Below, in pieces: positions 59,650 through 64,000 of a stretch of DNA of 64,000 bases. Positions within the stretch are counted from its first letter, which is position 1; each line of letters opens with the position of its first letter. The notes under the pieces are model-generated. The model saw only the letters and a program-made list of their open reading frames with translations. It ran no database searches and had not been told where the DNA came from. The stretch comes from Planctomycetota bacterium (GTDB lineage: Bacteria; Planctomycetota; UBA1135; UBA2386): the NCBI GenBank assembly GCA_028281765.1, contig JANQJF010000102.1, positions 1 through 64,000 on the forward strand, in the 5' to 3' direction. The position numbers and the translations under genes were made by a program.

Positions 59650-60795
59650 ATGCCCACGTACAATGACCTGCGGCCCACGTCCGATTTCGAGGATCGGGAC
59701 TTCGAGCTCGTGTTCCCGGAGATGACCGACGCGGTGAAGATCCGGACGATCGACGGCCTGCTCGCACTCAAGTCCGCGCTCGCCGGGCTGCGTCCGCGCC
59801 GCAGCGAGGAAAACCTGCTGATCGCGAGCTGGAACATCAAGGAGTTCGGGCACACCACGCAGCGGCTTCCCGAGGCGTACTACTACATCGCCGAAGTGAT
59901 TGCCCGCTTCGACGTCGTCGCGATCCAGGAGGTCAAGTCGACGCTGAAGGATCTCGATATCGTCATGCGACTGCTCGGGGATCATTGGCGCTACCTCGTC
60001 AATGACATCACCGAGGGCGGCGACGGCAACAGCGAGCGTAGTGCGTACCTCTACAACACCGAACGCGTGTCGCTAGGCGGCCTCGCGGGCGAACTCGTGG
60101 CGTGGAACGACCTCGTGAACGATCTCGGGGTCGCGGTCTCGCAGCTCAAGCGGACGCCGTACATCACCGGCTTCAAAGCCGGCTGGAAGAAGTTCGCGCT
60201 CGTCAGCGTGCACCTGCAACCCAGCAAGGGAGACGGCAACGCCGAACGCCGGCGCGACGAGGTTCGCTTGCTCACCGGCATGCTCGGGCACAAGTTCCAG
60301 TCTGACGCGCTGTGGAACGAGAACCTCGTGCTGCTCGGAGACTTCAATCTCTACGACAACGATCCCGGCGACACGTCGTGGCGCCTCACCGATGCCGCGA
60401 CGGTGCAACACCTCGCGAACGAGGGCTACACGGAGATCCAACCGCTCGTCGGAGTCGATACGAACATCTCGGAGACCGAGGCCTACGACCGCTTCTTCGT
60501 GCGCAAGAGCGAGCTGTTCTCGGTCGCCGACGAGAACGGACACGAGCACGGCGGAATGTTCGACCCTTTCGAGCACGTGTTCCAGCTCGGTGACGAGGCA
60601 ACCTACGAAACCGAAATGAAGGCGGTCTACGGCGGAGGCGCCGACCTCGATGTTCCCGCGGAGCTCACGCGGTACTACAAGGACTACTGGCGGAAGAACC
60701 AGATCTCGGACCACCTACCGATCTGGTTCGAACTGTCGATCGATTCGTCACGGCGGTTCCTCACCGACAAGCGAGAAGCCCTCGCGGGCGACTGA
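59650..60795 (+). CDS. Endonuclease/exonuclease/phosphatase (EEP) family protein
   Basis: A 381-residue protein. The EEP domain is visible from about residue 55: LLIASWNIKEFGH (first metal Asn), VVAIQEVKS (catalytic Glu), LVSVHLQ, LVLLGDFNLYDND (Asp/Asn) and a terminal SDHLPIWFELS (the catalytic Asp-His pair). It is a Mg-dependent phosphodiesterase of the DNase I/exonuclease III group, acting on nucleic acids or perhaps phospholipids. There is no signal peptide, so it is probably cytoplasmic. The strong Shine-Dalgarno GGAGGAG precedes ATG 59650. Confidence 0.88.
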   Translation: MPTYNDLRPTSDFEDRDFELVFPEMTDAVKIRTIDGLLALKSALAGLRPRRSEENLLIASWNIKEFGHTTQRLPEAYYYIAEVIARFDVVAIQEVKSTLKDLDIVMRLLGDHWRYLVNDITEGGDGNSERSAYLYNTERVSLGGLAGELVAWNDLVNDLGVAVSQLKRTPYITGFKAGWKKFALVSVHLQPSKGDGNAERRRDEVRLLTGMLGHKFQSDALWNENLVLLGDFNLYDNDPGDTSWRLTDAATVQHLANEGYTEIQPLVGVDTNISETEAYDRFFVRKSELFSVADENGHEHGGMFDPFEHVFQLGDEATYETEMKAVYGGGADLDVPAELTRYYKDYWRKNQISDHLPIWFELSIDSSRRFLTDKREALAGD

Positions 60796-60801
60796 GCTCC
60801 A

Positions 60802-61992
60802 TCAGCTCGACTCTCGCGCCGACTTCGCGAGTTCGACCCAGCGCACGGATGCGGCGCCGTGCGAGTAGCGATCCTCGACGAGCCGACGCCCGGCATCGAC
60901 GAGGGACGACGCCTCGCCGGCGAGCACCTGCCGGATGCTGTCGGCGCCGCGGCCGGCAGTCTCGCACGACAGGTAGTGAGTGCCTTCCGCGAGCCCGAGC
61001 CCCTCGATCGCGAGCTCCGTCGCGATGACCGGCCGCCCGTAGGCGAACGCCTCGAGCACCTTGATCCGCGTACCGCCGCCGCTGCGCAACGGCACGTACA
61101 CGGCGTGCGCCCGCTCGTACTCCTCACGGAGATCGTCGACGAACCCGACCATCTCCACGCCCTCGACGGCCTGCGCGCGGCTCGCGATGACGCCGGTCGA
61201 GTCCCGTCCGACCAGCCGGAACCGCAGCTCCGGGATCGACCGACGCAGCTCCGGCGCGTGGACGTCGAAGATCTCCACCGCGGCCTCGCGGTTCGGCGGG
61301 TAATCGAAGCTGCCTACGAAGAGCAGGGTCGGCGGCCCGTCCGGAACCGGCCCGAGGCGCGGCATCGCCGCGACGTCAACCGTGTTCTCGACGACTTCCG
61401 CTCGCGCGCCGGGCGAAGCCGCCTGCACGAGATCACGATCCCGCTCCGACACGACGACCGTCAGCGTCGCGCGATCCATGAGCCGCTTCTCGAGCGCGGC
61501 GACGAGCCGCGCCTCGATCCGGCCCGGCATCGCGCGCACGCCGCGCGCCGTCGCGTTCAGCCGCGCGACGACCTCCGCCTCGACGTTATGCAACCCGAGA
61601 ATGAGCCGCCCGTCGAAGCCGTCCGGCAGCAGCGGTGCCGCGAACGTGCCATCGACGATCGTCAGCTGCTCGCCGCCGTAGCGCACGAGCTCATGGGCCT
61701 GCTCGACCGCCGTCTTGGACCACCGGCGCCACACGACGTCCGAGTGTCGACGCGCCCAATGCCCGAGTTTGGTGAACGGTGACGTCGCGGGCGCGATCGC
61801 CGGCAGTCGGTGCACCTTGACGCCGGTCTCGCTCTCGAGAGCCTGCGCGTGAACTTCGTCTTCGTACCCCACCGGCGCGACGACCTCGACGTGCGCGTGA
61901 CCCGCGAGCGCACGCAGCATCACGCCGGAGCGAATGCGACCACCGTGATTCGGTGGATGCGGCAGGAACGGACACAGCGCGAGGATTCTCAT
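60802..61992 (-). CDS. Glycosyltransferase family 4 protein (exosortase/PEP-CTERM-associated type)
   Basis: A 396-residue GT-B glycosyltransferase. The N-terminal block MRILALCPFLPHPPNHGGRI and the donor-domain blocks LLFVGSFDYPPNREAAVEIF and YVPLRSGGGTRIKVLEAFAYGRPVIAT (in pieces) match the TIGR03087-like group, often found with exosortase or surface-polysaccharide loci. No such locus is seen in this window. ATG 61992 is set by the family start. It is divergent from the GT2 gene at 62038; the 45-bp gap holds the small palindrome GGTAACC at 62012-62018. Confidence 0.87.
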   Translation of the reverse strand: MRILALCPFLPHPPNHGGRIRSGVMLRALAGHAHVEVVAPVGYEDEVHAQALESETGVKVHRLPAIAPATSPFTKLGHWARRHSDVVWRRWSKTAVEQAHELVRYGGEQLTIVDGTFAAPLLPDGFDGRLILGLHNVEAEVVARLNATARGVRAMPGRIEARLVAALEKRLMDRATLTVVVSERDRDLVQAASPGARAEVVENTVDVAAMPRLGPVPDGPPTLLFVGSFDYPPNREAAVEIFDVHAPELRRSIPELRFRLVGRDSTGVIASRAQAVEGVEMVGFVDDLREEYERAHAVYVPLRSGGGTRIKVLEAFAYGRPVIATELAIEGLGLAEGTHYLSCETAGRGADSIRQVLAGEASSLVDAGRRLVEDRYSHGAASVRWVELAKSARESS

Positions 61993-62037
61993 CGAGGCGG
62001 CGAGGCTCGACGGTAACCTTCCCGGCCAGCCCCCGCG

Positions 62038-63003
62038 ATGAAGATCAGCCTCGTCATTCCGACTCTGAACGCCGGCATCCTCTTGGACGAGGTGCTGGAC
62101 GCCGTCGACAAGCAACCCGGCGCCGACGAACTCGAACGCATCGCCGTGGACTCCGGCTCGACCGACGGCACGGTGACACGGCTCGAACGCCACGGCTTCG
62201 CGACGTTCTCGATCGACAAGCGCGACTTCAACCACGGCGCAACGCGCGACCTCGCGATCGAACGCGCGACGGGGGAAGTCGTCGTGCTCCTGACGCAGGA
62301 CGCCACGCCAGCAGACGAAAATTGGCTCCCCGCGCTCGTCAGCTGCTACGAGGACGAGCAGGTCGGCGCCGCCTACTGCCGACAGATCCCGCGACCGGAC
62401 TGCAACCCGTTCATCGCGCGCCGCCTGCGCGAATGGACCGCAGGCAAGACCGAACGCGTCGTGCAGAAACTCGAGCCAGGCCAGAAGTTCGAGGACCTCG
62501 AGCCGATGCAGCGACTCCAGCTTTGCGCCTATGACAACGTCGCTGGCAGCGTCCGCCGCTCGGCCTGGGCCGAGCACAAGTTCGGCCACCGCCGCTTCGG
62601 CGAAGACGTCGCCTTTGGCAAGAAGCTGATCACGTCAGGCCGCAGCATCGTGTTCGAACCGAACAGCTCGGTGGTCCACAGCCACAACCGCCCGGCGTTC
62701 GACGAGGGCAAGCGGATCTACTGCGACCATCAGAACCTCCGCGAACTCTTCGACGTGCACCTGCTGAAGAACCGCAAGGACCAGAAGGCGTCGTCGGAAT
62801 GGGGTCAGCGCGAATACGGCAGGATCGTCGACGAGCTCGACATCCCGGCGGACGAGAAGAAGACGCTGCACAAGTGGGCGAAGGACTACGCGAAGTGGTC
62901 CTCGCTCGGGATGTACCTCGGCGCGAACTCCGAACGCCTCATGAGCGGCAAATTCGGCTTCTTCTTCCGCTGGCTCGATCGCAAACTGCACCGCGGCATC
63001 TGA
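62038..63003 (+). CDS. Glycosyltransferase family 2 protein
   Basis: A 321-residue GT2 enzyme (GT-A fold): nucleotide-binding block KISLVIPTLNAGILLDEVL, IAVDSGSTDGTVTRL, the DxD-like VVVLLTQDATPADENWL, and the acceptor block GEDVAFGKKLITSGRS. It belongs to the rhamnosyltransferase-like group that builds surface polysaccharides. Its stop overlaps the start of the next small gene (TGATG at 63001-63005), so the two are coupled. A TAACCT hexamer lies 18 nt before the ATG. Confidence 0.88.
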   Translation: MKISLVIPTLNAGILLDEVLDAVDKQPGADELERIAVDSGSTDGTVTRLERHGFATFSIDKRDFNHGATRDLAIERATGEVVVLLTQDATPADENWLPALVSCYEDEQVGAAYCRQIPRPDCNPFIARRLREWTAGKTERVVQKLEPGQKFEDLEPMQRLQLCAYDNVAGSVRRSAWAEHKFGHRRFGEDVAFGKKLITSGRSIVFEPNSSVVHSHNRPAFDEGKRIYCDHQNLRELFDVHLLKNRKDQKASSEWGQREYGRIVDELDIPADEKKTLHKWAKDYAKWSSLGMYLGANSERLMSGKFGFFFRWLDRKLHRGI

Positions 63004-63170
63004 TGACCGAAGACCGCGAACAACTGGAGCAGAGGCTCGAACTCGTCGAGCAAGCGCGCCGCGAACTCGGCGAGCAGGTCGAGCACTTGGTGAAGCTGCT
63101 CGAGGAGTCGCGGAAAGAGATTCGCTGGCTGAAGGAGCAGTTGGCGAAGCACGAAGGCGAAGCGGAGTAG
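63003..63170 (+). CDS. Small coiled-coil protein
   Basis: A 55-residue protein that is one continuous, highly charged heptad coiled coil (EQLEQRLELVEQARRELGEQ). Its start overlaps the stop of the GT2 gene by one base (TGATG), so it is translated with it. No motif beyond the coil is seen. It could be a partner or spacer protein of the transferase. The overlap and the good coding character argue that it is real, although it is short. Confidence 0.65.
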   Translation: MTEDREQLEQRLELVEQARRELGEQVEHLVKLLEESRKEIRWLKEQLAKHEGEAE

Positions 63171-63234
63171 CGATGCGACGGGAAGTTCCAATCCGCGGAC
63201 AACTCCATGACCCGGAACTGCCGATAGCATCGGC

Positions 63235-63834
63235 ATGGACGTCAGCTCTCTGACCCTACGCGCGAACGCCGCCTACCATGCGGCCACCGATCCGCTACGG
63301 GCGCAGCAGATCGAGCGCGAGGAGAAGCGGCAGCAGCAGCTGTTCGGGCAGTCCGAAGACGAGCTGTCGATCTCGGAGGAGGCGATGCGCGCGTTCGAAG
63401 CCGAGCAGGAGCAGGGCGACGGGCTCGGGGACGAGTCGCGCAAGCCTGGCGATCCGGAGTCGCAGCAGCTGCAGGAGCTCGAAGCGCGGGACCGCGAGGT
63501 GCGTGCGCACGAGCAAGCGCACAAGGCGGCGGCGGGCGACCTCGCGAGCGGTGGGCCGACCTACACCTACCAGACCGGGCCCGACGGCCAGCGCTACGCG
63601 ATCGGTGGCGAGGTCAAGATCCAGCTGCGCGAGGGCAACACGCCCGAAGAGACGGTGCGCAACATGGAGCGCGCGAAGCGCGCCGCGCTCGCGCCGGGTC
63701 AGCCTTCGTCGCAGGACCGCGCGGTCGCGGCCGAGGCGTCACGCCTCGCGAACGAAGCGCGGCGCGAAGCGAATGCGGGAGAAGACGAGGACGAGTCGAA
63801 GCCGAACCGACGGCGTCTCGACCTCTACGCGTGA
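63235..63834 (+). CDS. SprA-family putative metalloprotease (HExxH)
   Basis: A 199-residue protein with the SprA/CJM1_0395-type core: VRAHEQAHKAAAG (HExxH zinc motif), then GGPTYTYQTGPDGQRYAIGGEVKI and TVRNMERAKRAALAP. These blocks mark the family. The N-terminal half is acidic and Gln/Glu-rich; the C-terminus is charged and disordered. Function is unproven in the family; a protease is inferred from the motif. A TAGCAT hexamer (63225-63230) lies only 4 nt before the ATG, which fits a leaderless start. Confidence 0.87.
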   Translation: MDVSSLTLRANAAYHAATDPLRAQQIEREEKRQQQLFGQSEDELSISEEAMRAFEAEQEQGDGLGDESRKPGDPESQQLQELEARDREVRAHEQAHKAAAGDLASGGPTYTYQTGPDGQRYAIGGEVKIQLREGNTPEETVRNMERAKRAALAPGQPSSQDRAVAAEASRLANEARREANAGEDEDESKPNRRRLDLYA

Positions 63835-63844
63835 CGTAGGCGCG

Positions 63845-64000
63845 CTACTTCTTCGCCTGCGCCGGCTTCAGCTTCGCGTCGAAGTTGCGAGTCGTCTTGT
63901 GCGAACCGGTCATGTGGTCCGTGTAGATCCGCACCGGCTTGCCGCCCTCGACCTCGAGCACCGAGCGGACGACCGAAGTCTGGCCGCCCTGCGTGTAGAC
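63845..64000 (-). CDS. 3' end of an unidentified protein (start beyond the window)
   Basis: The frame is open from the right edge to the TAG at 63847-63845, leaving 51 C-terminal residues that begin VYTQGGQTSVVRSVLEVEGG and end NFDAKLKPAQAKK. The sequence has short strands followed by a basic tail. Nothing identifies a family from this much. It converges on the SprA-type gene, 10 bp apart. Confidence 0.55.
   Translation of the reverse strand, partial: VYTQGGQTSVVRSVLEVEGGKPVRIYTDHMTGSHKTTRNFDAKLKPAQAKK

Noticed and set aside
1-64000. tRNA, rRNA, CRISPR array or complete transposase
   Set aside because: I saw no cloverleaf with a T-arm consensus, no regularly spaced repeats and no transposase motif. 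A tRNA or Infernal scan would settle this.

Overview
The window is a dense, high-GC bacterial chromosome segment with almost no intergenic space over 250 bp and genes on both strands. The gene content points to a marine-type Planctomycetota. It includes two membrane Ser/Thr kinases (one with a WD40 ectodomain), ECF sigma factors that are fused to or paired with membrane ectodomain proteins, secreted FG-GAP, lectin, LamG and IPT proteins, several SGNH/esterase proteins, nickel superoxide dismutase, HrpB, and a SprA-type HExxH protein. The lineage call is inference. No rRNA, tRNA, CRISPR array or complete insertion sequence was seen.

Layout: 1-8.4 kb holds a parallel beta-helix protein (cut by the left edge), a membrane SGNH hydrolase, a secreted FG-GAP protein, a kinase-WD40 protein and an L-type lectin/IPT protein. 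8.5-15.5 kb holds an aldehyde dehydrogenase of the BoxD/PaaZ type, an MscS/YbdG-type channel, a lipoprotein amidase and an ECF sigma factor fused through a membrane segment to carboxypeptidase-regulatory-like repeats. 15.6-29.9 kb is the redox core. It holds a thioredoxin-fold protein with an in-frame UGA (U-P-P-C), a NuoE-NuoF fusion, a double-ACT protein, a tandem pair of 757-codon-class secreted paralogues, a LamG protein, a sialate-esterase-like protein, a selenocysteine formate dehydrogenase alpha subunit read through a second in-frame UGA, and a SMUG-type uracil-DNA glycosylase. 29.9-41.8 kb holds an SGNH protein with a helical insertion, HrpB, an ECF/LRR pair, a cyclophilin, a second kinase, a PQQ-type beta-propeller and the sodN/sodX locus, which carries a 169-bp MITE-like insertion. 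42-48.7 kb holds an FG-GAP lipoprotein, a metzincin-like lipoprotein and two coupled non-heme iron dioxygenases. 48.7-64 kb holds the second ECF/LRR pair, Nif3-like and TrmK proteins, glycosyltransferases, a VWA lipoprotein, an enoyl-CoA hydratase, Coq4, an Mpo1-like protein, an EEP nuclease and the SprA-type protein.

The most important reading result is that two apparently broken genes are whole if UGA is read as selenocysteine. One is FdhA, with Sec at codon 375 in the canonical position and a SECIS-like hairpin whose loop is GGUCU. The other is a thioredoxin-like protein, with Sec at codon 58 and candidate SECIS hairpins. FdhA and the NuoEF fusion together would form an NAD-linked formate dehydrogenase. 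The selenocysteine machinery itself is not in the window.

A second theme is expression. About fifteen genes have a TAnnnT hexamer only 5-11 nt before the start codon, which implies leaderless mRNAs. Other genes, including both operon-internal ones and those with long leaders, carry Shine-Dalgarno sequences. These hexamers were used to choose several start codons.
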